In this document: piece after piece, positions 32,441 through 42,064 of the stretch
Layout: every line of letters begins with the position of its first letter
Position numbering within the stretch: the stretch's first letter is position 1
Source: JBFEYJ01 sp041563315
GTDB lineage: Bacteria; Pseudomonadota; Gammaproteobacteria; Thiohalomonadales; Thiohalomonadaceae
Reading direction: 5' to 3'
DNA: 56,634 nucleotides
Assembly (NCBI GenBank): GCA_041563315.1
Contig: JBFFNE010000011.1
Coordinates: 1 to 56,634 of the forward strand
Notes under the pieces: generated by a model
What the model was told of the DNA's origin: nothing
Databases searched by the model: none
The model's input: the letters and a program-made list of their open reading frames with translations, nothing else
Made by a program: the position numbers and the translations under genes

Positions 32441-33298
32441 TTAGGATGTTGCCTGGTTTCTGACCATGCCGTAGAGCAGCTGGATCTCTTCGGCCCAGAT
32501 AGAATCGTCGATAGTCTCCAGAACCATCGGAATATCGTCGAAGCGTTTGTCGTTCATAATGTAGCGGAACACCTCCAGGCCCAGCTTGCCCTTGCCCAGG
32601 CTGTCATGACGGTCGACCCGTGAGCCGAGATCCGGCTTGGAGTCGTTGAGGTGCATGCCGCGCAGGTAGCGAAAGCCCACTAGGCGTTCGAACTCAGCGA
32701 AGGTGGCCTCGCAGGCCTCGGCAGTAAGCAGGTCGTAGCCGGCGGTAAAGGTATGGCAGGTGTCGAGACAGACGCCGACGCGGGATTTGTCCTCGACTCT
32801 GTCGATGATCGCCGCCAGATGCTCGAAGCTATAGCCGAGGTTGGTGCCCTGGCCAGCGGTGTTTTCAATCACGGCGGCGACGCTTGTGGTCTGCTCGAGT
32901 GTCCAGTTGATGGAGTCGGCGACGATCGCCAGGCTTTCCTCTTCGGTGCTCTTTTTTAGATGTGCGCCGGGGTGGAAATTCAGCAGCTTGAGTCCCAACT
33001 GCTCGCAGCGCTGCATCTCATCAAGGAAGGCGTTGCGTGATTTTTGTCGTGGTTCTTTTTCCGGGTGGCCGAGGTTGATGAGGTAGCTGTCATGGGGCAG
33101 GACCTGCTCCGGCGCGATCTCGACCTGTCGCAGGTTGGCTTTAAAGGCGGCAATGCTCTCATCAGTGAGTGGCTTGGCCACCCATTGGCGCTGGTTTTTG
33201 GTAAACAGGGCAAAGGCTTTGGCGCCGATTTTGGCGGCATTCAGTGGCGCATTCTCGACTCCGCCGCTGGCGCTGACATGGGCTCCGACATATTTCAT
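32441..33298 (-). CDS. nfo: Endonuclease IV (AP endonuclease)
   Basis: A zinc-dependent TIM-barrel enzyme that nicks DNA at abasic sites. The metal ligands lie in YVGAHVSASGG, LLNFHPGAHL, VIENTAGQG, VCLDTCHTFTAGYD, MHLNDSK and SRVDRHDSLGKG, all intact. At 285 residues it equals the E. coli length. It is upstream of cmoA on the same strand and divergent from guaA. Confidence 0.97.
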   Translation of the reverse strand: MKYVGAHVSASGGVENAPLNAAKIGAKAFALFTKNQRQWVAKPLTDESIAAFKANLRQVEIAPEQVLPHDSYLINLGHPEKEPRQKSRNAFLDEMQRCEQLGLKLLNFHPGAHLKKSTEEESLAIVADSINWTLEQTTSVAAVIENTAGQGTNLGYSFEHLAAIIDRVEDKSRVGVCLDTCHTFTAGYDLLTAEACEATFAEFERLVGFRYLRGMHLNDSKPDLGSRVDRHDSLGKGKLGLEVFRYIMNDKRFDDIPMVLETIDDSIWAEEIQLLYGMVRNQATS

Positions 33299-33492
33299 CT
33301 GAACGCAGTTCCTCGTATTTCGTTGTTTGGAAAAACCGGACAGCGATGATACCAGTGCCAGCGGATAATTGTCCCGAGGGGCTTTCGTTGCCTTTGATGG
33401 ACGTCGTTTCTGGGAATCCTCTCCCTGACGCTACGGTTAGCCCCGACAAGCATGTATAATCACCCCCTTTTCACGGGTTTTGAGACCATACC

Positions 33493-35070
33493 ATGTCCAC
33501 AGATATCCATGCCCAGCGCATCCTGATCCTCGATTTCGGCTCCCAGTACACTCAGCTCATCGCCCGCCGCGTGCGCGAGGCCGGGGTCTATTGCGAGCTG
33601 CATCCCTATGACATGGAAGAGGCGGATATCCGTGCCTTTAATCCCAACGGCATCATCCTCTCCGGCGGCCCGGAGAGCACTATGGCCACTGAGGCACCGA
33701 TCGCCCCACCGGTAGTGTTTGAACTGGGGGTGCCGGTATTCGGCATTTGTTACGGCATGCAGACCATGGCGGCGCAACTCGGCGGCAAGGTGGAGAACGC
33801 CGACCATCATGAGTACGGCTATGCCAAGGTGCGCGCCCGTGGCCACACCGGGCTGCTCAAGGATATCGAGGACCACGTCAGCGAAGAGGGCTATGGCCTG
33901 CTGGACGTGTGGATGAGCCACGGCGACCGCGTTATCGAGGTGCCTGAAGGCTTTATCCTTATGGCCTCCACGGATTCTGCACCGGTCGCGGGCATGGCCG
34001 ATGAGACGCGTCGTTTTTACGGCGTTCAATTCCATCCTGAAGTGACCCATACCACCCAGGGGCAGCGCATCATCGAGCGTTTCGTGCATAGCATCTGTGG
34101 TTGTGAGGGTCTGTGGACACCGGACAACATCATCGACGACGCCATTGCCGCGGTGCATGAGCAGGTAGGCAACGAGGAGGTTATTCTAGGTCTCTCCGGC
34201 GGGGTCGACTCCTCAGTGGTGGCGGCACTGCTGCACAAGGCGATCGGCGAGCAGCTCACCTGCGTGTTTGTCGATAACGGACTGCTGCGCTACAAGGAGG
34301 GCGATCAGGTGATGGCTACCTTTGCCCAACACATGGGGGTGAAGGTGATCCGCGTCGACGCCGAGCAGCGCTTCCTCGACGCGCTCAAGGGCGAGAACGA
34401 CCCGGAGAAGAAGCGTAAGATCATCGGCAACCTGTTCGTCGAGATCTTCGAGGAGGAGGCCGGCAAACTTAAGGATGCCAAGTGGCTCGCCCAAGGCACC
34501 ATCTACCCGGATGTCATCGAGTCGGCCGGCGCCAAGACCGGCAAGGCGCACCTGATCAAGTCACACCACAACGTCGGTGGCCTGCCCGACTGGATGAATC
34601 TCAAGCTGCTTGAGCCACTGCGTGAACTGTTCAAGGACGAGGTGCGCAAGCTCGGCGTCGAGCTTGGCCTGCCCTACGACATGGTCTACCGCCATCCCTT
34701 CCCGGGACCGGGCCTGGGTGTGCGGATTCTCGGTGAGGTGAAGAAGGAGTATGCCGACATTCTGCGTCTGGCTGACCACATCTTCATCGAGGAGTTGCTG
34801 AAGAACGACCTCTACCACAAGACCTCGCAGGCCTTTGCTGTGTTTCTGCCGGTCAAATCGGTCGGTGTTACTGGCGACGGCCGCCGCTACGAGTACGTGG
34901 TGGCGCTGCGCGCGGTCGAGACCATCGACTTCATGACTGCCCGCTGGGCCCACCTGCCCTACGACTTCCTCGACCATGTCTCGCGGCGCATCGTCAACGA
35001 GATCAACGGCATCTCCCGTGTGGTCTATGACATCACCGGCAAGCCGCCGGGCACCATCGAGTGGGAATAG
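33493..35070 (+). CDS. guaA: GMP synthase (glutamine-hydrolysing)
   Basis: Converts XMP to GMP. The N-terminal class I amidotransferase has the nucleophile in FGICYGMQ and the His/Glu of GVQFHPEVTHT. The ATP pyrophosphatase P-loop is LSGGVDSSVVAALL (about 234-247), and the dimerisation domain ends KPPGTIEWE. It is 525 residues, as in E. coli. A TATAAT at 33455-33460 may be its -10 element. It completes the GMP branch begun by guaB. Confidence 0.97.
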   Translation: MSTDIHAQRILILDFGSQYTQLIARRVREAGVYCELHPYDMEEADIRAFNPNGIILSGGPESTMATEAPIAPPVVFELGVPVFGICYGMQTMAAQLGGKVENADHHEYGYAKVRARGHTGLLKDIEDHVSEEGYGLLDVWMSHGDRVIEVPEGFILMASTDSAPVAGMADETRRFYGVQFHPEVTHTTQGQRIIERFVHSICGCEGLWTPDNIIDDAIAAVHEQVGNEEVILGLSGGVDSSVVAALLHKAIGEQLTCVFVDNGLLRYKEGDQVMATFAQHMGVKVIRVDAEQRFLDALKGENDPEKKRKIIGNLFVEIFEEEAGKLKDAKWLAQGTIYPDVIESAGAKTGKAHLIKSHHNVGGLPDWMNLKLLEPLRELFKDEVRKLGVELGLPYDMVYRHPFPGPGLGVRILGEVKKEYADILRLADHIFIEELLKNDLYHKTSQAFAVFLPVKSVGVTGDGRRYEYVVALRAVETIDFMTARWAHLPYDFLDHVSRRIVNEINGISRVVYDITGKPPGTIEWE

Positions 35071-35100
35071 AAAGGAGGCGGCCAACAGGCCGCCTTTTTC
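35071..35100 (+). terminator. Rho-independent terminator of guaA
   Basis: AAAGGAGGCGGCC-AACA-GGCCGCC followed by T5, directly after the stop codon. Confidence 0.88.
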
Positions 35101-35183
35101 GTTGTGTTATTCTCCGCTGACTGAAATGCCCATCGCGGACTGCTACAGTGTATTCAACCAATGAGTGAATGCCGGAGGTGGTC

Positions 35184-35528
35184 ATGAAATTCCCCAGTAC
35201 ATTATTCCTTGCCCTCTCAATTGCCTTGATTCCCGGTATGGCAGTTATAGCGGCCGAGCCGTCGGTGACCATCCATTCTCCGGTCGAAGGAGCAACGCTG
35301 GATCTGATGGAACAGAACCGGGTCGAGTACATGGTGGCCCCCGGGCCACATGGGCATCATGTCCATTTTTATGTCGATGGCAGCGAGACGGCTATCCTGC
35401 GCCAACTCGCCGGCAGTTATACCCTGGGCAGTCTTGCCGAAGGCAAGCATGAACTGTGTATTAAAGTGGTCAATAGGAACCATACCCCCATCGGGGTGGA
35501 AAACTGTATCCATGTGACCGTGGAATAG
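35184..35528 (+). CDS. DUF4399 family exported protein
   Basis: A 114-residue protein with a signal peptide cleaved near VIAAEP (residue 23) and one small beta-sandwich-like domain with HGHHVHFYVDG and SLAEGKHELCIKVV. The His-rich HHVHF core is typical of DUF4399; function unknown, though the histidines could hold a metal. ATG 35184 follows CGGAGGTGG. It is followed after one base by a membrane-protein gene, so the two form a small operon. Confidence 0.8.
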   Translation: MKFPSTLFLALSIALIPGMAVIAAEPSVTIHSPVEGATLDLMEQNRVEYMVAPGPHGHHVHFYVDGSETAILRQLAGSYTLGSLAEGKHELCIKVVNRNHTPIGVENCIHVTVE

Positions 35529-35529
35529 G

Positions 35530-35943
35530 ATGGACCTGCAGAGTCTTGCCTATGCCCTGACCCAGGTCGCCCATAATTTCGGCGCGGTGGCGGTGACCGG
35601 TGGGGCGATCATGGGGCGCTGGCTTATGGGCGGCTCGCCCTCGTCACAGCGGCGGGCGGGCGGGCTGGTTCTGCTGGGCTGGCTGGTGCAGGGCATTAGC
35701 GGGGCCGGTTTCGGTGTCATCAGTTTTGCCTACTATCGGCAGTTTCCCGACCTCCATGGCATCGCCCTTGCCGCGCTCTACCTTAAAATGGCTTGTGCGG
35801 TCGCCGGATTCCTGTTGGCAGCGGCCTTTCTGCGCTATCAGGGGGAGTGGACCGAGCGGCGACAGCGTGTAGCCTGGTTCGTACTTATCCTGCTGGGGAT
35901 GATTGCTCTTACCGCCGCCGCCTTCCTGCGCTGGTTCTCCTAG
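35530..35943 (+). CDS. Hypothetical four-helix inner-membrane protein
   Basis: The 137-residue protein has four predicted membrane helices (about 12-32, 46-68, 78-98 and 112-132) and few charged residues outside short loops. I do not recognise a named family. His15 and His75 lie in or next to helices, so a heme or metal role is possible but not shown. The start is one base after the DUF4399 stop. A MITE-like element begins about 12 bases after its own stop. Confidence 0.65.
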   Translation: MDLQSLAYALTQVAHNFGAVAVTGGAIMGRWLMGGSPSSQRRAGGLVLLGWLVQGISGAGFGVISFAYYRQFPDLHGIALAALYLKMACAVAGFLLAAAFLRYQGEWTERRQRVAWFVLILLGMIALTAAAFLRWFS

Positions 35944-35954
35944 AAAATTATTCC

Positions 35955-36066
35955 CCGCAAAGGCGCAAAGGACGCAACGAAAATCGGAAAAAACTGGTTG
36001 TTGTGTTTACGTGCGGCTCATTCGCCACCCTGCTTTTCATTTTTCTAGTCCTTTGCGCCTTTGCGG
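35955..36066. mobile_element. 112-base MITE-like element with perfect 18-base terminal inverted repeats
   Basis: The left end CCGCAAAGGCGCAAAGGA (35955-35972) is exactly matched by its reverse complement at 36049-36066. There is no coding capacity. The ends are related to the CGCAAAGG repeats of 16032-16188. It sits between a membrane-protein gene and tadA and may hold or disturb the tadA promoter. Confidence 0.7.
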
Positions 36067-36112
36067 TAAGATCTCGATGGGGCCGGCCCGCGAAATATGG
36101 TTCAATACGCGG

Positions 36113-36577
36113 ATGACTGTCGAACTCGAATCCCCCGATATTCACTGGATGCGCCATGCTCTGGGGCTGGCAATGCGTGCCGCCCAGGCGGGCGAGGTAC
36201 CGGTCGGTGCGGTGCTGGTCAAGGAGGGCCAGCTTATCGCCGAGGGATGGAACCTGCCCATCAGTCATCACGATCCCACCGCTCATGCGGAGATCCAGGC
36301 GCTGCGTGCTGCAGGACAGGCGTTGAATAACTATCGTCTGCTCGGCACCACCCTCTATGCTACTCTTGAGCCCTGTCCGATGTGTGCCGGGGCGATTGTG
36401 CATGCCCGCGTTGGACGGGTCGTGTATGCGACCTCTGACCCGCGCACCGGTGCCGCCGGCTCGGTCTATAACATCCTGCAGAGCAACGAACTAAATCACC
36501 GCTGCGAGGTAACCCGTGGGGTGTTGGCCGATGAGAGCGCCCATCTGTTGCGTGAATTCTTTCGCTCCCGCCGCTGA
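36113..36577 (+). CDS. tadA: tRNA-specific adenosine deaminase TadA
   Basis: Deaminates A34 to inosine in tRNA-Arg(ACG). The zinc site is intact: His58-Ala-Glu60 (HAE) and PCPMC with Cys88 and Cys91. ATG 36113 starts MTVELESPDIHWMRHAL, close to other TadA proteins; the frame is open further upstream into the MITE, which is not likely to be translated. It is 154 residues. It ends only five bases from the convergent GGDEF-EAL gene. Confidence 0.94.
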   Translation: MTVELESPDIHWMRHALGLAMRAAQAGEVPVGAVLVKEGQLIAEGWNLPISHHDPTAHAEIQALRAAGQALNNYRLLGTTLYATLEPCPMCAGAIVHARVGRVVYATSDPRTGAAGSVYNILQSNELNHRCEVTRGVLADESAHLLREFFRSRR

Positions 36578-36582
36578 ATACT

Positions 36583-39138
36583 TCAGGCAGGTTGCTTTGC
36601 TGGCTGAAGACCGTCGTCGCCTTGACGCGTTTGTGCAAGAAATTCGAGAAACTCAGCGGCCTGTTGGGGCTGGCCGAAGAGAAATCCCTGTACTTCATCA
36701 CAGTCATAGTGACTGGCGATATCCAGCAGATCCTGATGCTCAATACCCTCGGCGATGACCTTGAGACCCAGGTTATGCCCCAGCTGGATCGTTGACTGCA
36801 CAATGATTTCGTCACTTTCATTGTGGTCCATATCAAGGACAAATGATTGATCGATTTTGATGGTATTAACCGGTAGCTTCTTCAGATAGGAAAGGGATGA
36901 AAAACCGGTGCCGAAGTCATCGATGGCGAGATTAATCCCCATTTTGCTGAGCGCCTTCAGGACATTGATCGAACGCTTGGGGTTTTCCATCATGCCGCTT
37001 TCGGTGATTTCCAGCGTGAGATCATGAGGAGACAGGCTGTGCTGCTCAAGCAGTTGGTCAATTTGCCGGGTGAGATCCGGATTGGCAAGATCCTGTACTG
37101 AAAGGTTAACTGACACCGATAGGCTATGGCCGGAATTTTGCCAGGCAGCACATTGTTCAATGGCCGTATCTAGTACCCATAACGAGAGTTGATGGATGAT
37201 TCCTGCATACTCGGCAAGTTCTATGGTTTTGTCGGGTGGTATCTCGCCATACTTTGGGTGGCGCCAACGCAGCAATGCCTCGGCACCGCAGACCTGTTTC
37301 GTTTTGACATCAATCTGTGGCTGAAAGTGGATATCCAGGGTGTCGCTATTAATGGCGCTCTTCAGGTCTGAGATAAGGGACAGTCGGTTCTCCTCAAAAA
37401 AATCCTTGTTTGAATTGTAGAACGAGAAGCCGGTTTTATGGCGCTTGGCATGGTACATGGCGATGTCGGCATGTTGAAGCAGGCTCTTTATATCCGTGCC
37501 ATCGGAAGGGTAGCTGACAATGCCGATGCTCAGGCCAACACCGATCATTTTCCCCTCAAGGCTGAAAGGCTGTTGCAGGGTGTGTAATAGGGTGTGCGCC
37601 AGTTTCTGCGAGTCATCCTTAGTCGTGTCCGGTAGCAGGATGGCGAACTCATCGCCACCGAGCCTGGCTACGGTGGCGGATTCTTGTACCGCTTCAGTCA
37701 ACTCCCGAGCAACCTTGTGAAGGAGGGTGTCTCCGGCCGCATGCCCCAAGGAGTCATTTATGTCCTTGAAGTTGTCGAGATCCATCAGAAAAAGAGTAAA
37801 TGACTGCTTACTCCGGGCTGCTGTAATGAGTTGGTTCTCGATATGCTGGTTCAGCATGAATCGGTTTGGCAGGCCGGTGAGGTAGTCGTGCAGTGCCTGA
37901 TGCTCTAATGCGTTCTGGCGCTGGTTGACCTCTACATCCATCTGCTGAAACGCTTCAACCAGATAACGGATCTCACGTGAATCACTGACTTCCAGTGCTG
38001 GCGATTCTTGATTGTACGCCTTGGACCGGAGTGCTTCGGTTACGCTTGCGATGGGCCTGAACACCATCATGTCCAGTGAGAAAATGAGTCCCAGAGTGAA
38101 TAGCATGAAGAGTCCAATGATGCTGAAAAGAAGTGTACTCAAGGTATCGGAGTTCTTTCTCAGCTGTTCTGTAATGGTGTCTTCCCTTAGGGTTAACCAT
38201 TTCTCCAGGTGGGTAATGGCAGAGGAGATTTCATCGGTGAGGGGGATGATGACCGTTTTCATGGTGTAGCTGTCACCGCGCCACTTTCCCGACTCGGAAA
38301 CGGCTCTCAGCTGCCCAAAAAGAGTAAACCAATCGGCGGTGTCTTTGATTAGCGATTGGAGGACTGTCTTGCCATCGAAACTGTCTTCAGAGGAGTACAG
38401 GTGGGTGAGTTTTTTAATATTGTCGAGAAATTTCTGATGCAGGTGGTTGAGTGAAGTGGCCTGGGATATCAGGAGATCAGTGCTAAACGAGGCGAGGCGG
38501 TTTGCCATGTATATCCTCACCTGTGATATTTGAAGAGCCCACAGTGTCTTGGATTTCAAAAGTAGTGGGTAGAGCTCCTTTGCTTTTGGTTCCAGGCTGC
38601 CACTCTCTATCTCTTCGATAAGTAGCTGCAAGTTGTTGCTGATGTTATGTTGAGGCGCTGTCATTTCAAAGGCCGAGATGGCCATCCCGGGGTACTGTCG
38701 CCCGATATCCATTCGTAACGCAGTCAAGGCCGCGAAACTGTCTCTTAGCTGGGATAATTTTGTGGCTAATGGCGCTGATTTTTTACGCAGACCTTTGCCA
38801 TTAAAAGGGTGCCTGCTGGAGAAGTCATTGACCTTATCGAGTGATGAGGAGATCAGTTTATTTGCAGTTTCAGCGTGATTGCCTTGCGATGGGTCAAGCA
38901 GGAACAGATCGATATTGCGGTAGATCGCTATCAGGTCAATTTTTATTGTGTTGAGTGTGTCGTGATCTGCCTGGATTACCGATAAATGCTCAGCAACGCT
39001 CTGTTTTGTGGAGATGATGTCTTTGTAAAAAGCCAAAACGATCGAGATGACCACGATGGCAAGCACCAGGGTTAACGTAACATAGCGTGAGCGAAGACTG
39101 CAGGGTTGGCGGTGATCATCAAAAGGTCGTGAATACAT
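36583..39138 (-). CDS. Membrane-bound GGDEF-EAL cyclic-di-GMP protein
   Basis: An 851-residue signalling protein: a transmembrane helix (about 20-40), a large helical periplasmic sensor (about 45-330), a second helix (about 330-355) and a HAMP-like linker. The GGDEF domain follows (RLGGDEFAIL, near 490) and then the EAL domain (GAEALLRW near 618, DDFGTGFSSLSYL, VIAEGIE). Both active sites look complete, so it could make or degrade c-di-GMP. The inhibitory I-site RxxD before GGDEF is replaced by QESA, so product inhibition there is not expected. It is a lone gene, convergent with tadA. Confidence 0.93.
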   Translation of the reverse strand: MYSRPFDDHRQPCSLRSRYVTLTLVLAIVVISIVLAFYKDIISTKQSVAEHLSVIQADHDTLNTIKIDLIAIYRNIDLFLLDPSQGNHAETANKLISSSLDKVNDFSSRHPFNGKGLRKKSAPLATKLSQLRDSFAALTALRMDIGRQYPGMAISAFEMTAPQHNISNNLQLLIEEIESGSLEPKAKELYPLLLKSKTLWALQISQVRIYMANRLASFSTDLLISQATSLNHLHQKFLDNIKKLTHLYSSEDSFDGKTVLQSLIKDTADWFTLFGQLRAVSESGKWRGDSYTMKTVIIPLTDEISSAITHLEKWLTLREDTITEQLRKNSDTLSTLLFSIIGLFMLFTLGLIFSLDMMVFRPIASVTEALRSKAYNQESPALEVSDSREIRYLVEAFQQMDVEVNQRQNALEHQALHDYLTGLPNRFMLNQHIENQLITAARSKQSFTLFLMDLDNFKDINDSLGHAAGDTLLHKVARELTEAVQESATVARLGGDEFAILLPDTTKDDSQKLAHTLLHTLQQPFSLEGKMIGVGLSIGIVSYPSDGTDIKSLLQHADIAMYHAKRHKTGFSFYNSNKDFFEENRLSLISDLKSAINSDTLDIHFQPQIDVKTKQVCGAEALLRWRHPKYGEIPPDKTIELAEYAGIIHQLSLWVLDTAIEQCAAWQNSGHSLSVSVNLSVQDLANPDLTRQIDQLLEQHSLSPHDLTLEITESGMMENPKRSINVLKALSKMGINLAIDDFGTGFSSLSYLKKLPVNTIKIDQSFVLDMDHNESDEIIVQSTIQLGHNLGLKVIAEGIEHQDLLDIASHYDCDEVQGFLFGQPQQAAEFLEFLAQTRQGDDGLQPAKQPA

Positions 39139-39338
39139 TAAATTAACTTCCTTATTATTTTTGAGTTAATCGTTTTTGCTTAACCTATAGGTAATGTGTG
39201 TGGGTACGCAAAGGGTGTGGATGTAGCTCGGGATGCGTACGGTTTTAATGATGCAAATCGACCAAGGGTATACCCTACTATACTACGGTGTCTTTTCCCG
39301 GCTATGATCGGCGATTTGTGAACAACAAGGAGCCATTC

Positions 39339-40295
39339 ATGGCGCTGCGAGCACTCTCTGTATGGTTCATCATACTCTTTTCTGTCCAGTCGCTACAGGC
39401 CGCTGACTATCCACCCTCGGGGGTGGGGATGATACTGCAGGAGGTCGCTCCGCACTGTTATTACGTGCAGGGGCAGTCAGGTACTGCGGTCGAGAACGAG
39501 GGCTTTATTTCCAATGCCGGTGTGGTGGTGACCGATGCCGGTGTGGTGGTGATTGATGCCCTGGGCAGCCCTTCGTTGGCACAGCTATTGATACAGCAGA
39601 TTCGCACCATTACCGACAAACCGGTGGTGAAGGTGATCGTCACCCATTACCACGCGGATCATGTTTTGGGTCTGCAGGTTTTCAAAGAGCAGGGCGCCGA
39701 GATCATCGCTCCCAACGGGGCAGAAAAATATCTCAACTCACCGCTGGCCGAGGAGCGATTAGAGGAGCGGCGCCTGTCGCTCGATCCTTGGGTGAACGAC
39801 CAGACCCGTCTGCTGTGGCCGGATCGTTACGTGGACGCTGGGCTGGAACTTGAGGTGGGAGGCACCCGTTTTCAGCTGGCGGTGGTTGGGGATGCGCATT
39901 CCGATGCGGACATGACCGTTTATGTGGAAAATGAGCGGGTGCTCTACTCTGGCGATGTGATCTTTGAGGGCAGGGTACCTTTTCTTGGGAGCAGCAATAC
40001 CCGCCTCTGGCTTGATGCTCTGAAAAAGATGGACAGCGGCGATCTGGCGGCCCTGGTTCCGGGCCACGGTCCGCATCAGGCCGCCCCGGTAGAGGCCATC
40101 GGCCTGACCTACCATTATCTCCATTACGTGCGCCAGACGATGGGGGCTGCGGTTGATGAACTGATGCCGTTCGACGAGGCCTATGCCGCCACCGATTGGT
40201 CCGAGTTCAGGGCGTTGCCAGCGTTTTATGCCGCACACCGACGTAATGTTTATCAGGTTTACCTGTCGATGCAAAATGAGGCCTTCGGCGAATAA
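39339..40295 (+). CDS. Periplasmic metallo-beta-lactamase-fold hydrolase, SoxH-like
   Basis: A 318-residue exported protein with a signal peptide (ends near SLQAA, residue 21). The MBL motif is THYHADH (His103, His105, Asp107, His108), with later ligands in GDAHSDADMTVY, YSGDVIFEGRVPF and PGHGP. The overall form is that of the SoxH / quinoprotein-associated zinc hydrolases seen in sulfur oxidisers and methylotrophs; the substrate is unknown. ATG 39339 follows AACAAGGAGCC. It stands alone between the GGDEF-EAL gene and mltF. Confidence 0.8.
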   Translation: MALRALSVWFIILFSVQSLQAADYPPSGVGMILQEVAPHCYYVQGQSGTAVENEGFISNAGVVVTDAGVVVIDALGSPSLAQLLIQQIRTITDKPVVKVIVTHYHADHVLGLQVFKEQGAEIIAPNGAEKYLNSPLAEERLEERRLSLDPWVNDQTRLLWPDRYVDAGLELEVGGTRFQLAVVGDAHSDADMTVYVENERVLYSGDVIFEGRVPFLGSSNTRLWLDALKKMDSGDLAALVPGHGPHQAAPVEAIGLTYHYLHYVRQTMGAAVDELMPFDEAYAATDWSEFRALPAFYAAHRRNVYQVYLSMQNEAFGE

Positions 40296-40333
40296 AATGT
40301 GTGATAGCCACGCGAGTACCAGTGCCGGGATGA

Positions 40334-40362
40334 CCTGGTGCTGGCATTAAGCAAGCACCAGG
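40334..40362. repeat. Inverted repeat between the MBL gene and mltF
   Basis: CCTGGTGCT and AGCACCAGG form a perfect 9-base stem with an 11-base loop in the spacer of two convergent genes. It has no T-run; it may act as a weak terminator for either gene. Confidence 0.5.
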
Positions 40363-40476
40363 CCTTCCACGCGCCTCAACCGCACTATTATCGCAGTGGG
40401 GCTAAGGTTATTAGCACCAGGGGAAATAGGGGAGGCAGCAAGCCCTGGCTTTCAATTTCCTGCTGTGAGTTTTTGC

Positions 40477-41886
40477 TTATAACGCCGGGTTGGCGATCCC
40501 CAGTGCTTTGGGGAGAGGCGGTGTCTTGACGCGTTCCCTGTCGGTGAGCCAGACCAGGATGTCATAATAACTTCGAATATTTTCCACGTAGCGAGTCGTT
40601 TCGTTACCACGGGCATATCCATAGCGGGTCTTTCGATACCATTTGCGGTTATGCAGCAGCGGAAAGCGCTCCCTGACCTCCTTCCAGCTGTCGGGATCGG
40701 CACCCTGTTGCTGGGTGATGATGCGTGCATCCTCCATGTGTCCGTAGCCTATGTTGTAAGCGGCCACGGCCAGCCAGGAGCGGTCGGGTTCTGTAATGCG
40801 TTCCGGTAGCCTGTTCAGTAGCTTACTGAAATAAAGAGCCCCGCCACGAATGCTTTGGACCGGATCGGTTCTTTGCTCCACGCCCAGCTCGGAAGCCGTG
40901 GTGGCTGTAAGCATCATCAGGCCGCGCACTCCGGTAGGCGAAACAGCCGCCGGGTCCCAATGGGATTCCTGATAGGCCATGGCGGCGAGCAGTCGCCAGT
41001 CAACGCCGAACTCCTCGCCCGAATACTCGAACGTGGTGCGAAATTCCGGTAGACGCTGCTGGATATGCCGCATGTAGATGCGCGTGCCGACGTAGTCGAA
41101 ATCCTCCAGGTGGCCGTAGTAACGATCGATGAGCTGCGCCAGGCGGCCACTTGCCTCAAGGTCTTCGATGTAGACATTGGCCGCCTGCTGCAGGCTTTTG
41201 TCCCGGCTTCTGGGGAATGCCCAAGCCAGTGGCTCCGGTTTGGAGATATCGAAGGCGACGCGCAGCTCGGGGTAAAAGCGCCGGTTCATCGCCACCTCGT
41301 TGGAGTCAGCGATGGTGTAGTCGAGAACTTTCTCCCACACCAGATTCAGCAATTCTTCGCTTTCTACTTCGCTGTTCTCACTCCAGCTGAGATTACGGTA
41401 TTTGCTCTGCAGTTTGCTCAGATGTTCAGCGTGACTGCTCATGGCAATGATTTCCAGCTGCCCATTGAGCTTGGCTAGACTGCGTGGGCGGGCTCGGCCG
41501 CTACGGTAGACCAGTTGCTGGGTAATCTGCTGATAGGGAGTACTGAAGTGAGCCCACAGTTCGCGAGGTGCGGTGATTGTGAGGCCGGCCGCAGCCATGT
41601 CAGCCTTACCCTCGGCCAGCAGGGTAAGGACCTCGCTGACAGTATCGGCGACGATCATCTCCAGCGTTACTCCCAGTTCCGCGGCGAAGCCACTGGCAAG
41701 GTCATATTCGAGGCCGGTAGGGCCGTTCGGACCCTCGAAATAGGTCGTAGCGGCATTACGGGTGACGACCACCAGTTTGCCCTCATGCTTGATACGTTGC
41801 AGTTCGTTCTTCGGCTCACTGCACGCTGCCATGAAGAGCGATAACAACAGCACAGCGAGCAAAGTGGGGAGTAAGCGTGTCGGCAT
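40477..41886 (-). CDS. mltF: Membrane-bound lytic murein transglycosylase F
   Basis: A lipoprotein (lipobox LFMAACSE) with an N-terminal solute-binding (SBP_bac_3) domain, about 35-265, and a C-terminal SLT domain with catalytic Glu in MAYQESHWDP (about residue 306), LMMLTATTASELGV and AYNIGYGH. It cleaves peptidoglycan glycan strands at the outer membrane and is regulated by peptide binding to its first domain. It is 469 residues, near the usual length. Confidence 0.95.
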   Translation of the reverse strand: MPTRLLPTLLAVLLLSLFMAACSEPKNELQRIKHEGKLVVVTRNAATTYFEGPNGPTGLEYDLASGFAAELGVTLEMIVADTVSEVLTLLAEGKADMAAAGLTITAPRELWAHFSTPYQQITQQLVYRSGRARPRSLAKLNGQLEIIAMSSHAEHLSKLQSKYRNLSWSENSEVESEELLNLVWEKVLDYTIADSNEVAMNRRFYPELRVAFDISKPEPLAWAFPRSRDKSLQQAANVYIEDLEASGRLAQLIDRYYGHLEDFDYVGTRIYMRHIQQRLPEFRTTFEYSGEEFGVDWRLLAAMAYQESHWDPAAVSPTGVRGLMMLTATTASELGVEQRTDPVQSIRGGALYFSKLLNRLPERITEPDRSWLAVAAYNIGYGHMEDARIITQQQGADPDSWKEVRERFPLLHNRKWYRKTRYGYARGNETTRYVENIRSYYDILVWLTDRERVKTPPLPKALGIANPAL

Positions 41887-42064
41887 CAGGCCATTATAAT
41901 GTGATGAGGTTCTAATCTGTAGCCCTTGTGGCTACGGAAAAAACGTGCTTGGCGCGGGGAGGACGGGAAGGGGAGACAGGGAGAGTTTAAGGCACTAGGG
42001 CATGGGAGGCGCAAGTTCAGGAGAGCGTTAGACATTACAGGTCAACTTTCTCGAACCAACGATC

